Of a stretch of 23,609 nt of DNA, positions 1-9,021 are shown piece after piece. The notes beneath the pieces were generated by a model. The model had not been told where the DNA came from. It did not search any database and saw only the letters and a list, made by a program, of their open reading frames with translations. Both the position numbers and the translations under genes were made by a program. The stretch is from contig JAQGAU010000815.1 of NCBI GenBank assembly GCA_034698045.1, forward strand, positions 1 through 23,609. The letters run 5' to 3'. The stretch is from Paramacrobiotus richtersi. Lineage: Eukaryota > Tardigrada > Eutardigrada > Parachela > Macrobiotidae. The number at the start of each line of letters is the position of its first letter. The first letter of the stretch is position 1.

Positions 1-345
1 CAGATTTTTTAGCTGCTCAGAATAAGTGCTTCCGGCAGAGTCGTAACTTGCTAAGGAGCGCAAAAACCGGTGCTGCGCCTTCAGAACCAAATCAGATGAC
101 ATTTTACTGTCTGTCAATACTAAACGTGACAATACTACAGTAATCATATAATGGCCACACCAAGGACTGATACAGCTCAGTAACAGCTGTGTTCGTGCTG
201 ATGTATCTTTTCGACTGAATATAGAATTAATATAGCCAAGCCGCTTATTAATTCTGTTAGCCAGGCTTTCGTAATGGTTCGTCCACGTTAACTTTCTATC
301 CACGTAGATACCTAAGTATTTAGTGGATAAATGCTCAGTCTTGTT
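1..345 (-). mobile_element. 3' part of a decayed non-LTR retrotransposon (LINE) reverse transcriptase
   Basis: Read on the minus strand from about 322 down, the translation gives KYLGIYVDRKLTW, then a run ending in NKRLGYINSIFS and, further on, QHRFLRSLAS. KYLG(I/V)xxDxKLxW followed by a basic helix is the conserved end of the reverse-transcriptase domain in CR1/Jockey-type LINEs. The next family motif, YDYCSIV, is visible near 135-155 but in a different frame from KYLG, so at least one frameshift separates them and the copy is dead. Upstream of KYLG a stop occurs within a few codons and similarity fades, so the 5' part is lost or too decayed to see; the element runs off the window at position 1. 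Family assignment beyond LINE is tentative. Confidence 0.75.
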
Positions 346-1637
346 TGTTCATGATACTGGAAAGTGGTAATAATTTAATGTTAAAATTTGTGTTGTACAC
401 TGTTTTCCTGCATAAAAACAAACAGTGCAAAATGAAGTGCCTGCTTATTTTCACTGACTATCAGAAACTACACGTCGCTGTCAGCGCTGCTTATCATATT
501 ACCTGAAACATGCGAGGGCAGACATTCAACGAATCGCGATCCGTATGATCACTTTTCCATGAACTTTCGGACGAAAGCATACGCCTCATGTTACTAGCTG
601 GAGCCGGTTTTATACTGAAGTGTAACACATATCCAGGTCACCATTCGAATGGATGCTCCGGCGTCTTGCCAGGAGCAACCAAACATAAGGATTTTTTAAT
701 GTTTTCGGCTTCGAAGCGTTGAATTTCACAAACTGCTCCTAGCTTGGCTGGTACGGTTTCCCGGCAGTATTCCTGTCAGAGTCCCTTAATAGTTAGTTTC
801 CAGTAAAAAGAATATAATCTGTAATGAACGCCGACACAGTAAATTCGCTCGGCTTGCGTCCTGAACGTAAATATCGAGATATTAAAAGCATTGCCAAAGC
901 CTTGGGAGTAAGGAATCTTCGTACAAATACTGATCCCAAAATACTATGCCAAGTACGCTGATTAGTGAGAATTTTTTTCAAGGAGATGCTATGAATTGGT
1001 GACCAGCTATGAATTTTTGACATTATTGATTTCAAGACCAAACAGACGGTTGAAATTTTAAAAGGTATTAGATTACTGGCTCATTCTTTCGCATAAGCTG
1101 TTCGTATAAGATTAGGTACTGTACTAAGCCATCCGCTGGCTTTCTGCCTCAAAAACACGCTTTGTTTCGCAGATCCACACCCGAGTTTCTTTGATGGATT
1201 TATGCACAATATGTAATCACTAATCGGTTCACCATATTGCTGATTGGTTCGCGTTTGTCAGACTTCATGTTTTCGTACGTATTGCGCACAATGTAGCTGG
1301 TCTCTTCTGTTCAGCAAAAGTGCGTCAATTTGCAGAATAACAACTATGCCGTTAATAACCTACTGCATTGAATCTATCTATGAACAGCAAGGGCTATATC
1401 TTTCCATCGAACATTCCGATTTTCGGCATCAAGGCGTTTGCAGATGCGGATGTGGCTTTTTGTCGTTTATTTTCATCCTATCCGTGCCTGGCTGAAGTCG
1501 GGCCAATCTGGAGAGCCACCGGGATATATTACTACTAACTTTGTTGCAAAAACACACCGTTCTTCAGGGACACGACATATCCAACCTGAGACTGCCGGTT
1601 TCTTACTGTTCATTCGTTTGCGAACCCAGCCTACTTC
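346..1637. other. Intergenic stretch with no assigned gene
   Basis: No convincing gene was found here. A short minus-strand stretch (about 648-778) reads as plausible coding sequence (KLGAVCEIQRFEAENIKK) but ends at a stop after about 43 residues and matches no family I recognise. The part just before 1638 should hold the receptor gene's 5' UTR and promoter; no clear TATA box was identified. Confidence 0.5.
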
Positions 1638-2650
1638 ATGAATCATACAAACGAAACCATAGACAGAGGCAGTGTGACCTTTTTCACTAATCAAACCCAG
1701 CAATGGACTACTCTAATCGGACTCAAAGTTGCCATTCTGGTTATCTCCGTCATACTGAACGCAGGAGTGCTGTTGTTCTATGCAATGAAACCATCCTGCA
1801 TTACATCATTCGCCATCTATCTGATAGCCCTGTTTGTCTCCAACTTGGTGTATCAGTGCGCTTCCCGGGGCTTAGCGATTGGGCAGGAGGTGAGTCCAGC
1901 ATGGAGGATGGATGATACGACATGCATCTTTCATGCCTACACAACAAAAGTGATCAGTGAACTGCCCGTTGTCTGTCATGTCCTAATATCCATAAACCGT
2001 TTCTGGGCATTTAAATATCCGGTATCATACAGAAACCATCACAATAAGAAAACAGCCACTTGTATCTGCCTGTGTGCTTTCGTTTACGTACACTCTGTTT
2101 CTTTATCCGGGTTTCTTACGGATTTTCTGGATTACTACCATCCTGGGCATAAGAACCGGGATTGTCGACGTTACTCCGGATCCATGCCGATCTGGCCGCA
2201 GATTCAAAGCACAATTGACCGATATGTCCCTTTGTTTGTTACGATTTCGCTGTATGTTTACCTGATAGTCCAGCGGTACCAAAAAAGATCATCCAGAATC
2301 CGTGCAAGAGAGGCGAGTTCCGGAAAAAGGATACGCACCAGCGGAACGCGAGTTCGACCCATGCCTGCGCAAAGCGAAACGAACGATTTAAGTTTAGAAA
2401 TGGTCCGAACGGCAAAACACCAGCGAGAGATTGTCAAACCGTTTCTTTTTTAACATTGTCCTCTCTTAGCGTTTTAGTATGCTGGCTCCCCTTTGATGTG
2501 TATCATCTTCTAAGACAGCTGGTGCGCACTCGGCCTTCGGAAACGTTCTATGATATTTGCTCGTTTTTGTACTCTTTGCAGGGTATGCTTGATCCCCTGA
2601 TGTTTTTCATTTGCTTGCGGCGAAACGCAGGGTTTCGATCTGGTGTGTAG
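1638..2650 (+). CDS. Rhodopsin-family (class A) GPCR, intronless, with one frameshift before TM6
   Basis: The product is a seven-transmembrane receptor of the plasma membrane; its ligand is unknown. The frame from 1638 has an extracellular N terminus with three N-glycosylation sequons (NHT, NET, NQT), TM1 at about residues 26-49, TM2 at 55-78, the TM3 cysteine C96, NRF in place of DRY at 120-122 followed by WAFKYP, TM4 at 139-160, the ECL2 cysteine C176 and TM5 at 195-213, then a basic third loop. It meets a stop at 2451. TM6 (VLVCWLPFDVYHLL) and TM7 (LQGMLDPLMFF, the NPxxY equivalent) continue to 2650 in another frame. The switch lies in the A/T-rich 2436-2452; one extra A in the AAA run would restore REIVKTVSF and a normal TM6. 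No GT-AG intron fits, so this is a recent pseudogene, an allele or an assembly error. The lone NRF-W-A-F style resembles lineage-expanded invertebrate receptors. Confidence 0.85.
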
Positions 2651-3170
2651 TTACCCAAGGGTTACCTGAGATTAGCAGAGATTTAGATACGTTTGCCATT
2701 ACGGCCGTTAATTTATTGTTCTGCATTCAAACTTGACCCGTGGTCTCCAAAAAGGTGTTTGTAATGAAGTGAGGTAACATAAGCATAGGCTGAACAAGAT
2801 GTAAAGAACACTGTCAACTTGTCGTGCAAGAACAATTTGAGTAAAGTCCTCAAATAACTTCGGTACGTGCTTAAAAGTGCAGTAAGTACCGTAACAGGAC
2901 GATTATATTCGTTGGGGAAAAGTGTGCTACAGAGTACAAAAATTTAATATTACTGATAATTCTTGAGATATTTGCCTCCCGGATCAATCGTAGACTTACG
3001 TAGTTACCTGTGGCCGATAGTGCCATCACTCGACGAACTTACGTCAATGTACACCTGGGTCCCAATTTTCCACTGTAAAGCAGTCGCGCCCCTTTTACTT
3101 TTTGTGCAGATGAGATATTTATAGCAATGTAATCTACCATACACAGTCACTACACAATTGATCACTTAGA
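2651..3170. other. Intergenic, 3' flank of the GPCR
   Basis: No coding frame, RNA gene or repeat could be supported. No AATAAA was seen close behind the receptor stop. Confidence 0.5.
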
Positions 3171-3174
3171 TCCT

Positions 3175-3402
3175 TACAAAATAGTCCGCACCTCTAGTGG
3201 GATCTATCCATACCAATGGATTTGTTCCATCGGAAGCCCCCCAAAAGACCTTCAATTCAAGAAGCCTCTCAGTTTGCGGACACGTATACCTTTGAGATTA
3301 AAACTGCAGGAAAATATTTTGTCCATGTGTTTTCGTAATTGCAGAAATCTGAAACAAACAAACCGATTGAATTGGTTCTTGAGGTGCGGACTCTTTTTGC
3401 AA
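3175..3402. mobile_element. MITE-like element with terminal inverted repeats
   Basis: AGTCCGCACCTC at 3183-3194 is repeated as its exact reverse complement at 3381-3392, and the similarity continues outward (TTACAAAA versus the complement of TTTTGCAA) and in patches inward (CCAAT...TTTGTT on both sides). The 210-230 bp body has no coding frame. This is the architecture of a non-autonomous DNA transposon. I could not find a clean target-site duplication, so superfamily is undetermined. Confidence 0.45.
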
Positions 3403-4820
3403 GGGCTTAGCTGATTGACATTTCTTGGTGTGGATCATTATTTAAGTATACAGAGAAAGGTGACGAGCGATTATGAAAACCGATATTATTGTGGTGACGC
3501 GGATCAGCGTTTGAGCAGAGCCTTTATTTTTGTTGAAAACAGATTCGATTGTATGTCACTTGTGCTGTAATTACTTGGCAGCGTGGGCAAGGTCAACGTA
3601 CCTAATAACGTTACGTACAACAAAATCCGATGTTCTTTTAAGCTTAGCCTTTCTTCAAAAGAAAAGACTGATTTCCAAAGCTAAGATCAACAAGTCTTAG
3701 AGACATCTGCCCTTGAAAATTCTAAGAGATGACGTTGTTGTTATAATGGTGATAGGCGAAATGTGTATCTTGAATCAGTTCTTGTGAACAAGCAATGGCT
3801 AAGATTCTGGTTCAAAACAAGCCAAGCGGATCGTATCGAAAACACGGGCTCAAAACTCAAAGACTTTGTGCCTAACTGGCAGCGTTTTGAAAGCTGAGGC
3901 CATGACCTTGACCTTGCTGTCTAGGTTTGGTTACAAATGCTACCTGATGGCATCATGGGTGCATTGCGCACTTGTCGATATGGTAGACAACCGCATTCGA
4001 AGAAATCAAATATTCTCTAAATTACAACATATTCTATTCGTACATACAGTAGTGCGACCGCAGTGAATAAAATGCTTAAAATTACCAGCATAGAGGATTG
4101 CGGCAAAAAGATCAGAACAGACATACTGCAAACTATTCAAATGAAGTCCATTTGCGGACCGTCCAGTGCGTGCTGGGTGTTGTCCAAAAAAATGGAATGA
4201 AAACAAACGGAGCAACAGATTTAATTTGAGAAACATGAGAAGAAGACGTCTTTGGAACCATGAGTACTGTATGTAGGTATTGTGGAACTCCGACGATGTA
4301 TTTTGAAATTTTTGAGGTAATGCGCGTGTTACCACAACTTACATTGTTAGCAGTGTTGTCAGTGTTGAGGCGATAGCCGATCCGACGATAAACGAGTTGA
4401 TCCGATAACTCCTGATGTACTACTACATGAGTAACAACTGCCAGTTTGTGGAGGTGCTATGACCTTTGACCCGTTTCCATCGTTACGCTACGAAATAATA
4501 AGTGCTCGCGTCCCACAAATCTGAATCTTCCAGATATCAGGAAATCAATTATCCATTTCCGCACAACTGTTATGCTCCACTTCGAAAACAAAAGCGCGGC
4601 AAAACATAGTAAAATAGTTTAGTTTACTTGTATGTGACGACAATCAGCAAACGTTTACAGGCTCCGTTCTCACCAAGGATCCAAAAGCGGGAACAGTAGC
4701 GATTCCTCACCTTATAATTACAATTAGTACCGCATTGAAATTATGTCCGCGTTTGCATACGTGTCTATATAATATTATATGCACAAGTTCTGTATGATAA
4801 TGCGGTAGGAATTGTGCTGC
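3403..4820. other. Intergenic stretch without a recognisable gene
   Basis: Only short open frames without family signatures are present, on both strands. No repeat, RNA gene or promoter could be supported. It ends where the duplicated WAP unit begins. Confidence 0.5.
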
Positions 4821-4915
4821 TAATATTATGATGATATCACGATAGTGTCAACTCGAGAATGTGTAAAGCCGCACACGGGCAAGTGGAACAGCCTGAACTC
4901 ATAATCTTTCTTCTT

Positions 4916-4921
4916 TTTAAT
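4916..4921 (-). terminator. Putative poly(A) signal ATTAAA of WAP gene A
   Basis: ATTAAA on the minus strand about 180 nt past the stop codon; it is conserved at the equivalent place in copy B. No canonical AATAAA is closer. Confidence 0.4.
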
Positions 4922-5100
4922 TGGCACACTCAACAACCTTATTACCGCATAGTGACAACAATTTTATACAAAATCTGTTACAACTGCATTTCAGGTTACC
5001 AACCAAGCGATGGACAGCAAAGGACGCACTCCGACAGAAACAGATATTCATTCACCAAGCACATAAACATTTGTAAACAGGCATATTTGAAGCGCGTAAC

Positions 5101-5761
5101 TTAAAATTTCTTCTCACAATCATAATTACAGTTATCAAAGCAGCAGGCCTCGTTGCGACGGCATTGGCTGTCCGACTGGCACTTGTTGATCTTGTCCCGG
5201 CGGCCACACACAGGGTCCTTTTTCTACAATCAGAACGGACGTTTGAGTCAACGCGCATATTTGGATCCAGCTTAACCTGGATAAAATTAATGGTCTACTC
5301 ACTTTGCACATCCGGAAGTTCGCCGGACGTGTCCACTCTTTGTGGTGCGGCGGATGGTGCAGAGGCGCACGCCTGACCCGGCCTGCGAGATCCGCTGAAA
5401 CAAAGAGCTCAGTTTAATTCAGTGGAAAAGATTGCAATGAGAAAAGAGAATCAGTACGCTTAGAAGTCAAGTAAAACTGCACAAAATGAGACTACGAGAT
5501 TTCTCCAGCGTAGGAAAGCTTACTGAACATCATTTAGCGAATATGATTTCCGAAACGTTCCTCATTAAGGAAAGAAATTTACTGTTGCTGTCGTTTTTGT
5601 ACATTAATATGAACAGTTATTAAAATTTGTAAGGAAAATACGGTCGCAAAAACAAACTTACTTTTGGTCACAATCGGCAGCGTAGCATTAGTGGCAGATA
5701 TCGTTCCGACCAACACAACCAATCCAACGAACAGCATAGATAACACAACGTAATGATTCAT
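5101..5761 (-). CDS. Secreted single-WAP-domain protein A, three exons
   Basis: Exons on the minus strand are 5761-5662, 5394-5303 and 5223-5101 (100, 92 and 123 nt), joined by introns of 267 and 79 nt with donors GTAAGT and GTGAGT and acceptors TTTCAG and TTGTAG. They encode 104 residues. Residues 1-23 form a signal peptide (LSMLFVGLVVLVGTISA), NAT at 25-27 is a glycosylation sequon, RVRR at 39-42 is a furin-type site, and 44-51 is PLHHPPHH. Cysteines 63, 70, 79, 85, 91, 92, 96 and 100 have spacing C-x6-C-x8-C-x5-C-x5-CC-x3-C-x3-C, the four-disulfide core of whey acidic proteins such as elafin and SLPI, which are protease inhibitors and antimicrobials. C63 lies in exon 2 and the rest in exon 3. 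Inhibitory function is inferred from fold only. The duplicated neighbour is gene B. Confidence 0.9.
5423..5477. other. 55-nt intronic block identical in both WAP genes (copy A)
   Basis: Lies in intron 1 just upstream of exon 2 (minus-strand sense) and is identical, base for base, to 7322-7376, while the remainder of intron 1 has many substitutions and indels. It could be a splicing or transcriptional element, or the trace of gene conversion. Confidence 0.6.
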
Positions 5762-5806
5762 TTTCGTCGGTGTAAAAGGTCACTCCAATAGCAAATCTAG
5801 CAAAAT

Positions 5807-5812
5807 GACTGA
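5807..5812 (-). promoter_or_regulatory. Initiator-like TCAGTC upstream of WAP gene A
   Basis: TCAGTC on the minus strand about 46 nt before the start codon matches the arthropod-type initiator and is conserved in copy B. No TATA box sits 30 nt upstream, so assignment rests on the motif and conservation only. Confidence 0.4.
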
Positions 5813-5845
5813 GAACCTCGAGAATATCGACTAACAGCTAGTGTA

Positions 5846-6710
5846 TGTGCATGTGGCAGTTTTTCAAAATTTTTCAAAACGCAGCGTTTCAAAATATATA
5901 TGTGGCAGAAAAATGTCTTCCTGGACTGCCACGCACAGAACGTTGTATTTGCATATCAAAACCAGAATATGCGGGGGCGAGTACTCCTCCTCCCGTGGCA
6001 GAGAAATGTCGTACTGGACTGCCATACGCTCCGGGTGCAGTATGAAATATTCGACGCTTCTGTACGAGTAGTCAACAGCTTCTCGATTAAAAAAACCGCA
6101 GATGTTAGATTATAAGCTGAAAAAAGTATTGTTTCAAAAACGGCTGCCCTTGTGCCACCCACGGCCAATTCGGCGTTTTTTGTATCGTGACACGCTGAAA
6201 TGTGGAGCTTACATCAGGGAAACAGAACGATGCATTTTGGAGTTCGCTAAAGTTCGCGCGCTATGAGAGGACACAAAGAGTAGTTTATTCGCAATCCGCC
6301 TGCATTCACCCTTCGCATAACCAGTCCCGGTGTTGTGCGCGGTAGGATAGTTTTTCGTCATTTCGTCGCATGCGTACAGTATTTGCTGCATATGCCTGAA
6401 TCGGCTCGAAAATCGAACGCACCATACGTACGTGGCAGCAATTCGCCACAGGAAGCTGCCATACGCACCGGATGCAGTATGCTACAGCTAGAGATGCAGC
6501 GCTGCCGTACGGAGCGATTGCCATGTCGACTTCGAAAAAACAAAGTTTAAAAATTTTCTAGATTTCATAGAGATTTGTTTGGTAAAAACGAATACGCCTA
6601 TGCACTGCACCTTCCATTTAGACGTTTTTAGAGAGGCAGGTAGAAAATATGCGTTAAGTAGGTAATGAGAACACTTCCTCCGATAGAAAGGGGAGATGTT
6701 AGACTGTAAG
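5846..6710. other. Unduplicated spacer between the WAP copies (5' flank of gene A)
   Basis: About 0.87 kb without a gene I can support. It carries three hairpin repeats (listed separately) and lies upstream of gene A and downstream of gene B, so any regulatory role would act on gene A. Confidence 0.5.
5902..6480. repeat. Three hairpin repeats with GTGGCAG / CTGCCA stems
   Basis: Stems are GTGGCAG at 5902-5908, 5995-6001 and 6432-6438, each paired with CTGCCA(C/T) at 5926-5932, 6019-6025 and 6456-6462. Every loop is exactly 17 nt. The second and third are followed by ACGC(T/A)CCGG(G/A)TGCAGTATG, and the first two share loop sequence AAATGTC...CTGGA. The shared geometry and flanks mark copies of one roughly 50-bp repeat. 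An additional unpaired GTGGCAG is at about 5853. Confidence 0.65.
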
Positions 6711-6824
6711 TTATAATATGATGATATCACGATACAGTAGTGTAAACTCGAGAATTATGTAAAGCCGCACATGGGCAAGTGGAACAGCCGGGACTCACAA
6801 TCGTAATGAAGTGATTTTCTTCTT

Positions 6825-6830
6825 TTTAAT
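6825..6830 (-). terminator. Putative poly(A) signal ATTAAA of WAP gene B
   Basis: ATTAAA on the minus strand about 175 nt past the stop, at the position equivalent to that in copy A. Confidence 0.4.
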
Positions 6831-7002
6831 TAGCACACTTAATAACCTTATTACTGCATAATCACAACAGCTCTACAAATCTGTTATAACTGCATTTCAG
6901 GTTACCAACCAAGCGATGCACAGCAAAGGACGCACTCCGACACAAACAGACATTTCATTCACCAAGCACATAAACATTTGTGAACAGGTTAAAGCACGCA
7001 AC

Positions 7003-7675
7003 TTAGAATTTTTTCTCACAATCATAATTACAGTTATCAAAGCAGCAGGCATGGGTGTGAGGGCATTGGCTGTCCGACTGGCACTTGTTGATCTTGTCCC
7101 GGCGGCCACACACAGGGTCCTTTTTCTACAATCAGAACGGATGTTCGAGTTGCTGCGCACATTGGGATCTACCTTGACCTAGATAGAAATGGCCTACTTA
7201 CTTTGCACATGCGGAAGTTGGCCGGACGCGTCCACTCCTTGTGGTGCGGCGGATGGTGCAGAGGCGCACGTCTGACCCGGCCGGCGAGATCCGCTGCAAC
7301 GAAGAATTCTGTTTAATTCAATGGAAAAGATTGCAATGAGAAAAGAGAATCAGTACGCTTAGAAGTCAAGTAAAACAGAACAAAATAAGGTTACGAGATT
7401 TAACCAGCGTAAGTGCCCGAATATTAGGAAAGTAAACTGAACATAATTCATCGAATAAAAATTTTTGAAACGTTCCTCACTTAAACAAGAAATTTACTGT
7501 TGCTACAGTTTTCTACATTAATATGAACAATCATTAAAATTTGTAAGGAAAATACGATCGCAAAAACAAACTTACTTTTGGTCAGAATCGGCAGCGTAGC
7601 ATTAGTGGCAGATATCGTTCCGACCAACACAACCAATCCAACGAACAGCATAGACAACACAACGTAATGATTCAT
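7003..7675 (-). CDS. Secreted single-WAP-domain protein B, three exons
   Basis: Exons on the minus strand are 7675-7576, 7293-7202 and 7125-7003, with introns of 282 and 76 nt, both donors GTAAGT and acceptors TTGCAG and TTGTAG. The 104-residue product matches protein A in signal peptide, RVRR site, His/Pro linker and all eight WAP cysteines. Differences: V31 becomes L; exon 2 has six nucleotide changes, all third-position synonymous; in exon 3, residues 86-89 between the fourth and fifth cysteines are PHTH instead of RRNE, with only two other, silent, changes. The intact frame and silent divergence argue that both copies are functional. Expected to be secreted; target protease or microbe cannot be read from sequence. 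Confidence 0.9.
7322..7376. other. 55-nt intronic block identical in both WAP genes (copy B)
   Basis: Counterpart of 5423-5477, in the same position of intron 1. Confidence 0.6.
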
Positions 7676-7720
7676 TTTCGTCGGTGTAAAAGGTCACTCT
7701 GATAGAAAAGCTAGCAAAAT

Positions 7721-7726
7721 GACTGA
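7721..7726 (-). promoter_or_regulatory. Initiator-like TCAGTC upstream of WAP gene B
   Basis: Same motif and same spacing to the start codon as in gene A; the duplication ends about 30 bp further upstream, so copy B may have kept only the core promoter. Confidence 0.4.
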
Positions 7727-7757
7727 TAACCGCGAGTATATCAACTGACAGCAATGT

Positions 7758-8468
7758 AGCAAGTTTTCACGGCAATGTGCCGTTTATATGGCTGCTACGA
7801 AGCGGATTACGAACTGCAGGAGACAGCAAGTGAGTTTTACATCCTCAAATCAAGAGAGCTGCATGCGGCAAGCAGACAACTGTGAGAATCATACAACAGA
7901 AGTTACGCAGTTTCACAATCTGTTGCTTCATGCGCTCTGAAAACAAATGATATACCGTGTACACATCAAATCCTGTTACATACGCGTACTCGGACAGCAG
8001 TACGGATTAACAATGTCCCGCGAGAATGTGCTAAATCATTCTTCTATTCAGTGAGCTGTGACGAAAAAGCAGGATCTATCTGATGCACAATGCGAACACA
8101 CAAGTACTTTATTCATTTAGCGTCGCGAGATCGTTTTTCCCTCGATAAAATGGATAAAGAAATGTAATAACTTTGTAAAAATTGCTTGTCTGTTTGTTTG
8201 TTTTGCAAATGTTTCATGAGTGGTTTTACTGTATGTAATGATTGTTACGTTATCCAGGAGCTGCGTACAGCAGTGCACTGAAAAGCGCTCAGAACCTTTT
8301 GCTATCACCAAATGTCACCCAGACTATTCTTTCCGGTCCTGTTGATCGGAGCTATACTGGCATCGCCCCAAACAGTGTCTATCGTATTATACCTGTGCCT
8401 CACATTGAAATCAGGTCCAAATTATTACTTTATCCCGTAGGTAGTGAAGTAGTTATGTAATTACAATT
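7758..8468. other. Intergenic stretch, no assigned gene
   Basis: The only item of note is a 42-codon plus-strand frame at 8312-8440 beginning MSPRLFFPVLLIGAILASP, which reads as a signal peptide but has no supported continuation. The remainder shows nothing I can name. Confidence 0.4.
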
Positions 8469-8500
8469 TATATAAGCCGCTAGAGAAAGCTCGCAGTTAG
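8469..8500 (+). promoter_or_regulatory. Possible upstream TATA promoter
   Basis: TATATAAG at 8469-8476 is followed 26-30 nt on by GCAGTTAG, a fair TATA/initiator spacing. A transcript from here would reach ATG GTC AGT AAT at 8709-8720 directly followed by the canonical donor GTAAGTATGG. This could be an alternative first exon of the gene at 9.0-9.75 kb, since a phase-0 acceptor (TAG at 9097-9099) exists there. Not proven. Confidence 0.3.
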
Positions 8501-8772
8501 GCACCGTGTGGCCCGTGCGGTACTTGGTTGCTTTGTGTCATATCTCCATAAAGACAGATCCGACCTTTCGTGTTTTGCGTGTGTTTTGAAGAGCAACTCT
8601 ATTTCTTCAAATTATCTATAAGTCTACATAAGAGCATTACACTGTCACTCAGTAACCACTAGAGCAAAACAAACCCGTACATATTCCTCGTCACGGTTTT
8701 GTGTAAATATGGTCAGTAATGTAAGTATGGAAGCTTAAATGATATCCAAATCCTATGACCTGACTCACCTGA

Positions 8773-8947
8773 CCAATCGAATTCTGCCGAGATTCGCTCA
8801 CGTCTTGGCGCGAATATGCACGAATGCCGCTGCCAGCCAATCGTAATTCGGTCGGAGAACGGTGATTGGCCGACGCATTTGGACGGCTTCGCGCGACTTT
8901 CAACGATGCTTTACGTATATAAATACGCAGCGTCTACACATATCAGT
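8773..8947 (+). promoter_or_regulatory. CCAAT / TATA / initiator core promoter
   Basis: TATATAAA at 8916-8923 and TCAGT at 8943-8947 place the TATA box about 29 nt before the initiator A at 8945, the classic spacing. Upstream are CCAAT at 8773-8777, CCAAT at 8837-8841 and its inverse ATTGG at 8865-8869; the first two share the extended motif CCAATCG(T)AATTC. This is the clearest promoter in the window and drives the gene that follows. Confidence 0.75.
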
Positions 8948-9021
8948 ATCGCGGTTGCTGTGATGTGAATGGTTTTACGTTGCACGAACACTTTCACCTC
9001 TGTATCCTTCTTTGAAGTGAA

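Larger units (their letters stand above)
4821..5845. repeat. Tandem duplication unit, copy A (contains WAP gene A)
   Basis: About 1.02 kb that aligns end to end with 6711-7757. Both copies start near a TGATGATATCACGATA motif and end just upstream of the initiator-like sequence of the gene. Exons are about 93-97% identical, introns and flanks visibly less. Both lie in the same orientation, so this is a simple tandem segmental duplication separated by about 0.87 kb of unduplicated spacer. Confidence 0.9.
6711..7757. repeat. Tandem duplication unit, copy B (contains WAP gene B)
   Basis: Second copy of the unit at 4821-5845, same orientation. It differs mainly by small indels in the introns and 3' flank, and includes the whole gene plus about 80 bp upstream of the start codon. 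Confidence 0.9.

Noticed and set aside
4006-4335. 109-codon minus-strand ORF
   Set aside because: No domain, no codon bias, no splice or promoter context.
5052-5258. Minus-strand ORF beginning MRVDSNVRSDCRKR (and its copy at 6897-7160)
   Set aside because: It reads through the intron 2/exon 3 region in the wrong frame; the WAP frame is the one with eight spaced cysteines and matching splice sites.
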